Positions 7,666-15,044 of a DNA stretch of 21,667 bases are shown piece after piece (position 1 is the first letter of the stretch; the number at the start of each line of letters is the position of its first letter). Origin of the DNA: Bacteroidaceae bacterium (lineage in GTDB: Bacteria; Bacteroidota; Bacteroidia; Bacteroidales; Bacteroidaceae); NCBI GenBank assembly GCA_016292545.1, contig JAEDIG010000031.1, positions 1-21,667 of the forward strand. The letters run 5' to 3'. The notes under the pieces are model-generated. The model made no database searches. It was not told where the DNA came from and saw only the letters and a list, made by a program, of their open reading frames with translations. The translations under genes were made by a program, and so were the position numbers.

Positions 7666-7700
7666 CCCCCCTCAGTCCCCCTAAACAGTGGGACTGGGGT
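7666..7700 (+). repeat. G/C-run palindromic intergenic repeat, left copy
   Basis: A run of six C, then TCAGT and five C, is followed by a partial return palindrome: CAGTCCC at 7673-7679 pairs with GGGACTG at 7690-7696, with three more C-G pairs outside a bulged T. The first 17 bases recur with one extra G, in opposite orientation, at 14967-14984. It resembles a dispersed REP-like repeat of Bacteroidales intergenic regions (recognised by memory, not searched). Confidence 0.55.
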
Positions 7701-8442
7701 GTTATTTAATGTGATAATCAGCTAAACGTAAATAAGAAAAAAGGCTGATGTTCCCAACGTGTTCCCGATATTTTGACGTTAACGGAATTTAGTTTTTTAA
7801 CGTCCGTTGGAGGTAATTAGCGTTCAAAAACGCGTATTCAAAGAACTAAAAATGATGCCCGAAATTAGGTTCTGGTTTTATGGGCAAAATTAAATCAAGT
7901 GAAAGTGTTAGAACTCACATCTAACTGAATGCAAAGGTACGCATTTTTCCCGAAATAAAAGAAAAGTTTCCCAAGAATCTGCATTTGACATGGCATTTTC
8001 TTCCCTATCTGTCCAGAGTGGCAAATGGATCAAGCATCTTTGAACGAAAGGGAAAAGAAAATTTTTTAGCGGTACGTGGTTCTACTGTCAAAGTACTGAG
8101 AATCAATAGCAATATCGAATAGAGATAGCAGATTGTTCCCGATTTGTATCGTCCTATCACGAATCGAAACAAAAGGTTGCCGATGGAGCCCCAAAATAGG
8201 GCGTCACACCAGACTTTGCATTCTATCTCAGGAGTCCCTAAATCAGGGAGTCCTGCCTGAGGTCGTGTTTTGCGACTCCAAGCTAATAGCATACTAACAA
8301 AGACGAAGTTTATTGTATGATTTTCATCGTAATTGCAAGTTAGCAATAGCAAATAGTGAATATAAATGGCTATATTTAGTTAAAAATCGTATCATTTTGA
8401 GAATTTGCAAGGTAAACATGCTAAAAATCGATAGAAAATGTG
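7701..8442. other. Noncoding left flank of the island
   Basis: No convincing gene is seen over this stretch of about 740 nt. It holds the words GTTCCCAAC (7750-7758) and GTTCCCGA (7761-7768, 8135-8142), which also occur beside the recombinases on the other side. It also holds an 8-nt inverted repeat GACGTTAA/TTAACGTC (7775-7782/7797-7804). A lone minus-strand -7 box (TACCTTTG, 7932-7939) has no -33 partner. An 11-nt imperfect hairpin lies at 8229-8255. Two copies of TAAAAATCG (8381-8389 and 8422-8430), 41 nt apart, lie upstream of the ATPase promoter. A 115-codon minus-strand frame here (8005-8352) has no start-site support and no recognisable domain. Confidence 0.6.
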
Positions 8443-8450
8443 TATCTTTG
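8443..8450 (+). promoter_or_regulatory. Bacteroidota -7 promoter box for the AAA-ATPase gene
   Basis: TATCTTTG is a perfect TAnnTTTG box. Transcription would start near 8456, so the first usable ATG in frame with a normal leader is 8479. There is no TTTG at -33; that region is occupied by one TAAAAATCG copy, which may suggest regulated use. Confidence 0.6.
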
Positions 8451-8465
8451 CGCACAAATGTGCGC
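8450..8465. promoter_or_regulatory. Operator-like palindrome at the ATPase transcription start
   Basis: GCGCACA (8450-8456) and TGTGCGC (8459-8465) are perfect inverted arms two bases apart. They begin on the last base of the -7 box and cover the expected +1 site. A dimeric repressor site is the simplest reading; an mRNA 5' hairpin is less likely because the loop would be only 2 nt. Confidence 0.45.
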
Positions 8466-8478
8466 GACTAAGAAATAT

Positions 8479-10233
8479 ATGAACAAGATAAAGAAGATTC
8501 CATACGGCATGACTGATCTCGAAACTATCATTCGGGAAGGGTATTACTATGTAGATAAAACCAGCTTTATACCGAAGTTGGAGGACGAGGGAAGGTATGT
8601 CATCTTCCTCCGTCCGCGTCGCTACGGCAAGAGCATGACAATCGCCATGCTGGAGTATTACTATGGCTTGCAGTATGCAGAAAGGTTTGAAGGCATTTTC
8701 GGCGATTTATATATTGGTAAGAATCCTACCGAGAAGCGCAACTCATATCTTGTCCTGAGCCTAAACTTCAGCACGGTTGATTCTGACAAGGATAAGGTTG
8801 AGGAGTCGTTCAATGACATTCTGTTACTGTCATTAAGGTCTTTTGCCCGCAGATATAAGGATTATCTACCAGACGGAACTGCAGGACTGATGGAGAGCCA
8901 GACAAACAGTAATGCAGCTTTCAATAGTTTGTGTGATAGGGTAATGGAGACTGATCGCAAGATGTACATCCTCATTGACGAATATGATAACTTCGCCAAT
9001 AGCCTTATGTCCTACGACGAGAATGCTTATCGCAATCTTACGCATGGCGATGGATTCTTCCGACTCTTTTTTAATTCGCTGAAGGCTGCAACAACAGGTG
9101 CCAATTCGGTTATAGACCGCCTATATATCTCGGGGGTCAGTCCTTTGACACTGAGCGATGTGACGAGTGGATTCAACATTGGCAAGAACTTTTCAACCCT
9201 GCCTGATTATAATGAAATGGTTGGGTTTACCGAAAAAGAGGTAACAAATATGCTTCAATACTATTCTGATGCCACAGGGAAGTTCCGCCATTCGCCTATC
9301 GAATTGCTCGAAGTGATGCGCCCATGGTATGATAACAACTGTTTCTCAGAACTGCTTGTCGGAGAACAGCACATGTATAACTCTGACATGGTATTATACT
9401 TCATCAGCACATATATGCAGATGCGCTACAACATTCCTACGAACATGATTGACACCAACGTCCGTAGTGATTACGGCAAAATGCGTAAGATGATACGCCT
9501 TGAGCAGACGTTTGGTGAAAAGGCGCAGACACTACAGAGGATTGCTGCGGAGGGATATATTGACACAGAACTGAAAACAGAATTCTCTGTCAGTGAATTG
9601 CAAGAGCCTAACGTGTTGCCGAGCCTGATGTACTATATGGGAATGCTTACGCATGGCTGTATGCCAGAGGGAAATACTGCCTTGGTTGTACCAAACCTTG
9701 TTGTGCGTGAGCAATACTACAAATATTTGAATGAATGCTATGACCGTAATCTGGAATGGCAGATGGAATTCATGAAATACTCTGAACTTGGTGCCAGAAT
9801 GGCAAAGAAGGGAGAGGGCGAAGCACTCCTCCGTTTCATCGCCGAGCAGATACGTGAGAACAGCAGCACGCGCGACTTCGACTCCAAGGCAGAGTCGTTC
9901 ATAAAGGGTTACATGCTTGCCAAGCTGGGCGGTATGGTCAGCTACTTCATCTCCGTGACCGAGCCTGATATGAACCACGGCTATGCCGACCTCTATCTGG
10001 AGCCTTGGACGGAGAAGACCAACCATTCCTACATCATCGAGCTCAAGTACCTCAAGTCAGATGCCACCGATGCCGAGGTTGAGAAGACACGTCAGGAAGC
10101 CATCGCTCAAGCCCACCAGTACGAAGCCTCAAAGCAACTTCGACAGCGTGCCAATGCCCGTGGCTGGGAGCTCCACATGTTTGCCATTGTGTTCCGGGGG
10201 TGGAAGTTAATTACAAGCGAAGAAATAATGTAA
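8479..10233 (+). CDS. AAA-ATPase-like protein with C-terminal PD-(D/E)XK nuclease-like domain
   Basis: This 584-residue protein is of the AAA-ATPase_like plus PDDEXK_9 (DUF1703) type, very common and often multi-copy in Bacteroidales. Near the start are PYGMTDLETII and YYVDKT. The P-loop is RPRRYGKS (GKS at residues 50-52), and Walker B is LIDEYDN (165-171). The C-terminal nuclease-like fold has GYADLYLEP (Asp504) and IIELKYLK (Glu521, Lys523), followed by QAHQY, so the catalytic residues look intact. The role of the family is not established; a function in DNA processing or defence is often suspected. I chose MNKIKKIPYG over two upstream ATGs because the promoter lies on top of those. It stands alone with its own promoter and an operator-like palindrome. 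Confidence 0.88.
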   Translation: MNKIKKIPYGMTDLETIIREGYYYVDKTSFIPKLEDEGRYVIFLRPRRYGKSMTIAMLEYYYGLQYAERFEGIFGDLYIGKNPTEKRNSYLVLSLNFSTVDSDKDKVEESFNDILLLSLRSFARRYKDYLPDGTAGLMESQTNSNAAFNSLCDRVMETDRKMYILIDEYDNFANSLMSYDENAYRNLTHGDGFFRLFFNSLKAATTGANSVIDRLYISGVSPLTLSDVTSGFNIGKNFSTLPDYNEMVGFTEKEVTNMLQYYSDATGKFRHSPIELLEVMRPWYDNNCFSELLVGEQHMYNSDMVLYFISTYMQMRYNIPTNMIDTNVRSDYGKMRKMIRLEQTFGEKAQTLQRIAAEGYIDTELKTEFSVSELQEPNVLPSLMYYMGMLTHGCMPEGNTALVVPNLVVREQYYKYLNECYDRNLEWQMEFMKYSELGARMAKKGEGEALLRFIAEQIRENSSTRDFDSKAESFIKGYMLAKLGGMVSYFISVTEPDMNHGYADLYLEPWTEKTNHSYIIELKYLKSDATDAEVEKTRQEAIAQAHQYEASKQLRQRANARGWELHMFAIVFRGWKLITSEEIM

Positions 10234-10312
10234 TTCATGGCTAGTTCAACACAAAGTAACACGTTATGAATTGTTATAAGTTATTTTTTATACGTTACTA
10301 AATATATAAGTT

Positions 10313-10684
10313 ATGAATTTAAGAATCAAGTTATATAGAAGTGTATCAATCATTCTATGTCTGCTTTCTCTATTTGCCTCATGCGATAAAAACACTGATG
10401 ATGAAGATTTTCGATACATGTTTGGACTTACATCAGCGATTAATAGTAATAATGAAGAAATTGAAGCCATAGAAACAGCATATTGTGATGCTTACAAAAA
10501 TGAGGGTCTAAAATTTAGTAGCCAATTATTTGCACACGGGACTTCTGAAGAAGAGATTCTGAAAGCTTGCCGTGAGGCAGAAAATGCCATACTCACATCC
10601 TCAATAAAATTTGATGGCAAATACACTTACGAGATTAAATATATAGGTCATAGTATTTACCATAAGAGTTATGGAACGAGATAA
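10313..10684 (+). CDS. Hypothetical small lipoprotein
   Basis: This 123-residue protein has a lipoprotein signal peptide (MNLRIKLYRS, hydrophobic core, LFASC with Cys24). The residues after the Cys are DKNTDDED, an acidic stretch like the lipoprotein export signals that send Bacteroidota lipoproteins to the cell surface, so surface display is possible. The mature part (about 100 residues) has no family I recognise. The gene is visibly more AT-rich than its neighbours. No TAnnTTTG box is evident in the 79-nt gap after the ATPase gene, so it may be read through from there. The signal peptide is what supports it as a real gene. Confidence 0.6.
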   Translation: MNLRIKLYRSVSIILCLLSLFASCDKNTDDEDFRYMFGLTSAINSNNEEIEAIETAYCDAYKNEGLKFSSQLFAHGTSEEEILKACREAENAILTSSIKFDGKYTYEIKYIGHSIYHKSYGTR

Positions 10685-10814
10685 TTGGTTCTCGATTTTC
10701 TGATAAACATATTAGAATTAAGGATAGAAAAGAAACTTTTATAGACTGATTCGAGTCACCATTAAAGCTACACTCGTATCCTATTAGGCTTTGAGCAAGC
10801 AAAAGTAAGAACAA

Positions 10815-10849
10815 AAGACGCATCACCCAATCTCTGGATGGTGCGTCTT
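10815..10849 (-). terminator. Terminator for the minus-strand membrane protein/recombinase unit
   Basis: AAGACGCA (10815-10822) pairs with TGCGTCTT (10842-10849). The stem continues inward for five more pairs past one mismatch, around a 7-nt loop. Read on the minus strand, the stem is followed by TTTTGTTCTT, fitting termination of the unit whose last gene ends at 10874. It may act on both strands. Confidence 0.65.
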
Positions 10850-10873
10850 CATTTAGAGAGTACATCAAGTGTG

Positions 10874-11548
10874 TCACTTGCGATTTTGTTTTTGCTTCTG
10901 CTGCAACATCTGCTCGTGCTTTGAACGGATGTGGTCGTTCAGTTGCTCAATCTTCTCTCGGTTGAACTTGGTGTCCTCAAAGAGAATATCCACCTCGTTG
11001 AAGCGATTGACGGAAGCCGTGTCGCCAGCGACATACGACCAGTTTCTTACAGTGACATACTTGACGCGATCATGATGCAAAGTGCCGTTCTCACTTGCCA
11101 GAAGGACGATGAGACAGAACTCCAGCACCATCACAAGGAATGCGATCAAGAAACAGAATCTGCGGAAGTACTTCGACAGCCAGAGATACGAGAAAGCATA
11201 CATTGGCCAGTGCCACAAGAGATAAGCTAGACATGCCCATGAAGGGAATGGTGGTCTCTTGGAAGCCTTGACACCCTGCACGTTCTCGACTCTGCCGATG
11301 ATAGTCTCCAGACGTACACAAGTGTTTGCATTCTGCTTGACATATTCCTTGACCTCCTTCTGAACTCTATCAATTGCACCCTCATGCCTCTTGTACATGT
11401 TGTAATCCCTCTGGATTGAACTCATGTACGAAGCACATTGGTTAATAGCATCAGTTTGGGTCAGGACTTTCTTTCCTTCAGCTTCCTGCTTTTTGACCCA
11501 CTCTTCACAGGTGAGGAAGACCTCGTTTGTAAAATGCTTCTGTGACAT
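10874..11548 (-). CDS. Two-TM membrane protein with coiled-coil tail, downstream of tandem recombinases
   Basis: I do not recognise a family for this 224-residue protein. Residues 1-100 are charged and helical (FTNEVFLTCEEWVKKQ, then IQRDYNMYKRHEG) and likely cytoplasmic. Two TM helices lie at about 104-124 and 131-152. A C-terminal domain of about 70 residues ends in a Lys/Gln-rich helix that could form a coiled coil (REKIEQLNDHIRSKHEQ). It has no signal peptide. It follows the second recombinase by 209 nt on the same strand, with a strong hairpin (11680-11717) in between, so it may be the third gene of the recombinase unit or have its own weak promoter. Its role is unknown; the layout suggests a membrane-anchored accessory protein of the element. 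Confidence 0.7.
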   Translation of the reverse strand: MSQKHFTNEVFLTCEEWVKKQEAEGKKVLTQTDAINQCASYMSSIQRDYNMYKRHEGAIDRVQKEVKEYVKQNANTCVRLETIIGRVENVQGVKASKRPPFPSWACLAYLLWHWPMYAFSYLWLSKYFRRFCFLIAFLVMVLEFCLIVLLASENGTLHHDRVKYVTVRNWSYVAGDTASVNRFNEVDILFEDTKFNREKIEQLNDHIRSKHEQMLQQKQKQNRK

Positions 11549-11679
11549 AGTTCGTATATCAGGTTAGAAAGCGTTGACAATCTCTATTGCCCGATGACCA
11601 TGCTAATAGTCAGAGGGCTGGTAGTGTAATCTGTAAGTTCTTTCTTCTTCTGTTGAAATTAAAGGGTTTGACATGTGTC

Positions 11680-11717
11680 CTGTCGGCAGATGCGGTATAG
11701 TAACATCTGCCAGACAG
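11680..11717 (-). promoter_or_regulatory. Strong hairpin between recombinase 2 and the membrane protein gene
   Basis: GGCAGATG (11685-11692) pairs perfectly with CATCTGCC (11704-11711) around an 11-nt loop. CTGTC (11680-11684) pairs with GACAG (11713-11717) outside a bulged A. There is no T-run on either strand, so it is either a Rho-type or processing hairpin after recombinase 2 or a protein-binding DNA site. Confidence 0.5.
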
Positions 11718-11757
11718 AACGTTAGTACATCAGAGCAAGTGTGGCAGAGCAGGTGTG

Positions 11758-13086
11758 TCAGTTTATCATGTCAACGAGTTCACGCTTCATGTCATCGTCG
11801 ATGGTGCGGTATCTGGCGAAAGCCTTAGAGCCTTCGACATGCCCCGACATCGAGCCAATAAGGTCTGGATCCTTGACCTTCTTGTACATGTTGCCGATGA
11901 ATGTTCGTCGTGCCATGTGGCTACTGGCAATCACATTGAGCGGTTTCTTCACCTCGGTGCGAGTCTTCGGGTCGAGTACCGAAACAATGCGAGTAACATC
12001 TGCCATGGTACAGAGTTTCTTGATGTCATCGTTGTACTCCCAATCCTCGAAATAAGGGAGTAAGGTGGTCTTGCGCCAACTGTACCTGTCAAGAATTTCA
12101 CGAGCCTTCTGGTTCAGCGGAACTCTCACAAGTCTACCTGAGCTCTCGGCAGTCTTATGTGGGATGTACTCCAAAGCACCATTGACGATGTTATCCTTGG
12201 TGAATCTGCCAATATCACCCATACGGCAACCAACACAGCACTGGAAGATGAAGATGTCACGATGGAACTTCAACTGGTTCTTCTCGGCAGACAAATCAAG
12301 GTTCCAGATTCTGTCTCTTTCTTCAAGAGTCAGATACCATGGAGTGCCATAGGTAGGAGCCTTCAACTCGAAGCGGCTGAACGGCTTTGTGGTAGGGATG
12401 CCGTTGAAGTCAACCCACTTCATGACAGTACGAAGGCGGTGAAGAATGTCATACGCACCATTCTCGGACATTTCTGCCCTTGGCTTCTGCCACTCCTTCA
12501 GGTCTTCAAAGATCTCAGGATGGTCTTGGAAGATGATATACTCGTCAAGAAGGTACTCCTTGAAAAGATAAAGGTCTTCCTCGGTGATGGCTTCAGCATA
12601 CATGACATAGCCTTTGCGACGCTTGACATTCTGCATGTAAAGCTCGAAGCGCTTAATCTTCTTGATGATGGTATGCGAGGTATAGATGGTACAGTTAGCC
12701 ATCTTTCGGTGGTTATAGTACTCTGTAATCTGGTTGGTCAGTCGGGTATCAATGCCATCCTCTGAATAAATCATGTTGGGATGGTGATACAACTGAATGA
12801 GGTGCTTCAACCACTTGCCATCAACTCCCTTGTGATACTTGTCATTGATAAGGTCGGTGATTTCCCTGACCTTGCGGTCGAGTTCACGCTTGACAGCATC
12901 AGAGACAGTGTTCACACGAAGCTTGTAGCCTTGTCGGTCATCACTCCAGTGATTGGCATTGATGGTGAGTTCGTTGGCAACCTTGATGTCGAGTTTGCCA
13001 TCACGAATACGGAAGAATATAGTGCTCTTGTCAGTAGTGTTGTTCTTGGCAACCTGCTTCTGGCGGATAAATGCTGTAACTTTCAT
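11758..13086 (-). CDS. Tyrosine-type site-specific recombinase (second of tandem pair)
   Basis: This 442-residue integrase has an N-terminal arm/SAM-like region (about 1-240; MKVTAFIRQK, FFRIRDGKLDIKV) and a complete catalytic domain. The active-site set is Arg288 in VGCRMGD, Lys311 in PHKT, His390 and Arg393 in SSHMARRTF, His416 in MSGH, and the nucleophile Tyr426 in FARYRT. It should cut and rejoin DNA through a 3'-phosphotyrosine bond. It follows recombinase 1 by 41 nt, with a small hairpin (13093-13107) just before its ATG, and is probably co-transcribed. It belongs to the same family as recombinase 1 but is clearly diverged, so this is an old paralogous pair and not a fresh duplication. 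Confidence 0.93.
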   Translation of the reverse strand: MKVTAFIRQKQVAKNNTTDKSTIFFRIRDGKLDIKVANELTINANHWSDDRQGYKLRVNTVSDAVKRELDRKVREITDLINDKYHKGVDGKWLKHLIQLYHHPNMIYSEDGIDTRLTNQITEYYNHRKMANCTIYTSHTIIKKIKRFELYMQNVKRRKGYVMYAEAITEEDLYLFKEYLLDEYIIFQDHPEIFEDLKEWQKPRAEMSENGAYDILHRLRTVMKWVDFNGIPTTKPFSRFELKAPTYGTPWYLTLEERDRIWNLDLSAEKNQLKFHRDIFIFQCCVGCRMGDIGRFTKDNIVNGALEYIPHKTAESSGRLVRVPLNQKAREILDRYSWRKTTLLPYFEDWEYNDDIKKLCTMADVTRIVSVLDPKTRTEVKKPLNVIASSHMARRTFIGNMYKKVKDPDLIGSMSGHVEGSKAFARYRTIDDDMKRELVDMIN

Positions 13087-13127
13087 AACTCGATAACGTT
13101 TTGTTATTGACTTTGTAAAGCAAACTG

Positions 13128-14519
13128 TTACTCAATACCTTCAAGTGCATCCCACTTGCATTCGTCATCAATATGGCGATAGCGACGGAAGGACTTGGAG
13201 CCAGGCATGTGACCAGTCATTGAGCAGATGAATTCAGGGTCTTTCACCTTCTTGTAGATGTTGGCAATGAAGGTCTTTCTTGCCGTATGACTTGTAGCAA
13301 CCATGTACAAAGGGTATCGTGTGAACTCCTTGGTGTCTGGGTCTCTGGCTGTCACCATGCGGTCAATTTCACAGAGAAGGAGCAGCATCTTGATGCCATA
13401 AGCATACATGTTCTTGTTGCGATATGGGAAAAGGCGACTACTGCGTTTGTCCATATTGCGCTCGATAATCTCCTTTGCCTTATCATTGAGAGGAACACGG
13501 CAGAAGGAAGATGGCGCACCTTCAATAGCATTCTCACGGGTCTTCATAGGAAGATACTCGATGAAGCCATCCTCGGTGAGGTTGCGAGTGGTGAAGGCAT
13601 AAAGGTCTGACACACGGCAACCGACCAGACACTGGAACATGAACATGTCTCGGTAAAGAGAGAGTCCCGGATGCTTGCTAAGGTCTGCATCATAGACCTT
13701 GTCACACTCTTCAAGAGTGAGATAGATAGGGTCTGCATAGACATCTGGCTTGATACTCAGCTTCTTGTACTCCATGTTGGAACTATAGCCGTTCTTGGTC
13801 ATCCAGTTCATGAATGCACGGAAATGACCTCTGACTGTCTGCATGTAGTTGTTGGTGTACTTGACAGGTGGCTTCTTACCAATGTGGAACTGCTGATACC
13901 AATCAAAATGCTCCTCATAATAGATGTACTCGTTCTCGACATACTCATAGAAGTCGTAAAGATCATCTATTGTGAAGGTGTCTGGATAAAGGTTGACGTC
14001 CTTCTGACTTTCAAACTCACGCTTGAACAACTCATAGCGACGGAGCTTCTTGATGGTGGAAAGGTAGCAAGCCTTTCTTCCATGGCTGACATCACAATGC
14101 TTAACAAACTTCATGAACCAATCAGGAACCGTACCTTTGTCAAGGTTTTCAAGCGAAGTGTCCTTCTCGTTCTCCTCGCAAGGCAGAGGTTGGAATGGCT
14201 TAGGCTGTTCTGCAACTGGGTGAAGGTAGCCATTGATGGTTTCCTTCAGCCACTTGCCATCACGCATCGGTGTGAAGTCGGCTTCGATAAGACGGAAGAT
14301 GTCTTGCAACCTATCATTGAATGCCTTTGTGCCGCCTTTGCCCAACTTGGTGGTGCGTCGGTAGCCTGGTATTGACTCATCCCAAAGTTTTGGGTCAGCC
14401 ATGAGGTCGGTGCGTACCTTCAGATCGTTATTGCCCTCTCGTACTCGGAAGATTACCTGTCGGAGGTTCTGGTCTTCGCCCTTCTTAGGGGCATTGTATA
14501 GTGAAACTGATATTTTCAT
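13128..14519 (-). CDS. Tyrosine-type site-specific recombinase (first of tandem pair)
   Basis: This 463-residue integrase is organised like its neighbour. The N-terminal region (about 1-260; MKISVSLYNA, VIFRVREGNNDLKV) includes an inserted linker at about 103-130. The catalytic domain has Arg302 in VGCRVSD, Lys326 in PMKT, His411 and Arg414 in TSHTARKTF, His437 in MTGH, and the nucleophile Tyr447 in FRRYRH, so it looks active. It is the promoter-proximal gene: a -7 box lies at 14583-14590, and AGGAG stands 4 nt before the ATG, an unusually good ribosome binding site for this phylum. That site can be hidden in a hairpin (14523-14558). Together with the second recombinase it is the likely mobility module of the island. 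Confidence 0.93.
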   Translation of the reverse strand: MKISVSLYNAPKKGEDQNLRQVIFRVREGNNDLKVRTDLMADPKLWDESIPGYRRTTKLGKGGTKAFNDRLQDIFRLIEADFTPMRDGKWLKETINGYLHPVAEQPKPFQPLPCEENEKDTSLENLDKGTVPDWFMKFVKHCDVSHGRKACYLSTIKKLRRYELFKREFESQKDVNLYPDTFTIDDLYDFYEYVENEYIYYEEHFDWYQQFHIGKKPPVKYTNNYMQTVRGHFRAFMNWMTKNGYSSNMEYKKLSIKPDVYADPIYLTLEECDKVYDADLSKHPGLSLYRDMFMFQCLVGCRVSDLYAFTTRNLTEDGFIEYLPMKTRENAIEGAPSSFCRVPLNDKAKEIIERNMDKRSSRLFPYRNKNMYAYGIKMLLLLCEIDRMVTARDPDTKEFTRYPLYMVATSHTARKTFIANIYKKVKDPEFICSMTGHMPGSKSFRRYRHIDDECKWDALEGIE

Positions 14520-14522
14520 TGT

Positions 14523-14558
14523 ACTCCTTATATATTATAGTATTGCGATTATAGGAGT
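14523..14558 (-). promoter_or_regulatory. Hairpin that can sequester the recombinase 1 ribosome binding site
   Basis: On the minus strand ACTCCT (14558-14553) pairs with AGGAGT (14528-14523), and three more A-T pairs continue inward past a bulged base. AGGAGT contains the Shine-Dalgarno-like sequence just before the ATG at 14519. Closed, it would block ribosome access; an alternative fold or bound factor would be needed to open it. Confidence 0.5.
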
Positions 14559-14582
14559 CCGGCTATCCTTGAAATGCGCTGG

Positions 14583-14590
14583 CAAAGTTA
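14583..14590 (-). promoter_or_regulatory. Bacteroidota -7 promoter box for the recombinase unit
   Basis: On the minus strand this reads TAACTTTG, a perfect TAnnTTTG box 63 nt upstream of the recombinase 1 ATG. No -33 TTTG is seen at standard spacing. The leader of about 55 nt includes the hairpin at 14523-14558. Confidence 0.6.
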
Positions 14591-14966
14591 AGGATTTTCG
14601 GTCGGATTACCCTTCTTAATCATTGATTTTCAGTTTGTTATTAAATCTATTTAATTACTCAGCAAGAAATTAGACTTTCTAATTAGACCTCAAGGTGGGT
14701 TTGCGTTCAGTTGCGTGTACCAAACTGAGGCAGGATTATTGGATTGAATCCGTTTAGGGTACGTAGTCTTCTGGGAAACTCTGGGAAACAAAATAGAGAG
14801 TTCCCGACCAAAGTTCCCAACCATCCCGAAGTCATCCCGTTTCGGATGTTTTCCGTTATTTTCCTTTGTTTTACCCATATAACTGATTTTAAGTGGTTTA
14901 CATTCAGTTTTAGCCAGTATATGAGTTTAACGAAAATCACTCGATTTGTTCTTCTTCTACCTCTAA
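14591..14966. other. Noncoding right flank of the island with clustered GGGAA/TTCCC words
   Basis: No gene is seen. Between 14771 and 14821 are two tandem copies of CTGGGAAAC (14771-14779 and 14781-14789), then GTTCCCGAC (14800-14808) and GTTCCCAAC (14813-14821), so the first pair is roughly inverted to the second. The last two words also occur at 7750-7768 on the far side of the island, in the same orientation. AATTAGAC is repeated twice near 14670-14690. These are candidate recombinase-binding sites by position only. Confidence 0.45.
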
Positions 14967-14984
14967 AGGGGGCACTGAGGGGGG
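14967..14984 (-). repeat. G/C-run intergenic repeat, right copy (inverted)
   Basis: On the plus strand this reads AGGGGGCACTGAGGGGGG. Its reverse complement matches the left copy at 7666-7682 apart from one inserted G. The two copies lie near the two ends of the island in opposite orientation. Confidence 0.55.
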
Positions 14985-15044
14985 CTTGGGTTCAAACTAT
15001 ATTATGTTGCCCCTTCTTTACGATTACACAGATATTTGCTTGAT

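Noticed and set aside
8005..8352. 115-codon minus-strand open frame in the left flank of the island
   Set aside because: No recognisable domain, no promoter box at the right place, odd composition, and it reads through an imperfect hairpin at 8229-8255. I treat it as chance, though a gene remnant cannot be excluded.
12157..14375. Plus-strand frames of 202 and 234 codons opposite the recombinases
   Set aside because: Hydrophobic-looking antisense frames with no promoter or domain; the minus-strand integrases have all catalytic residues.
10874..14519. RIT element (three tandem recombinases)
   Set aside because: Only two recombinases are present; the third gene is a membrane protein with no integrase motifs.
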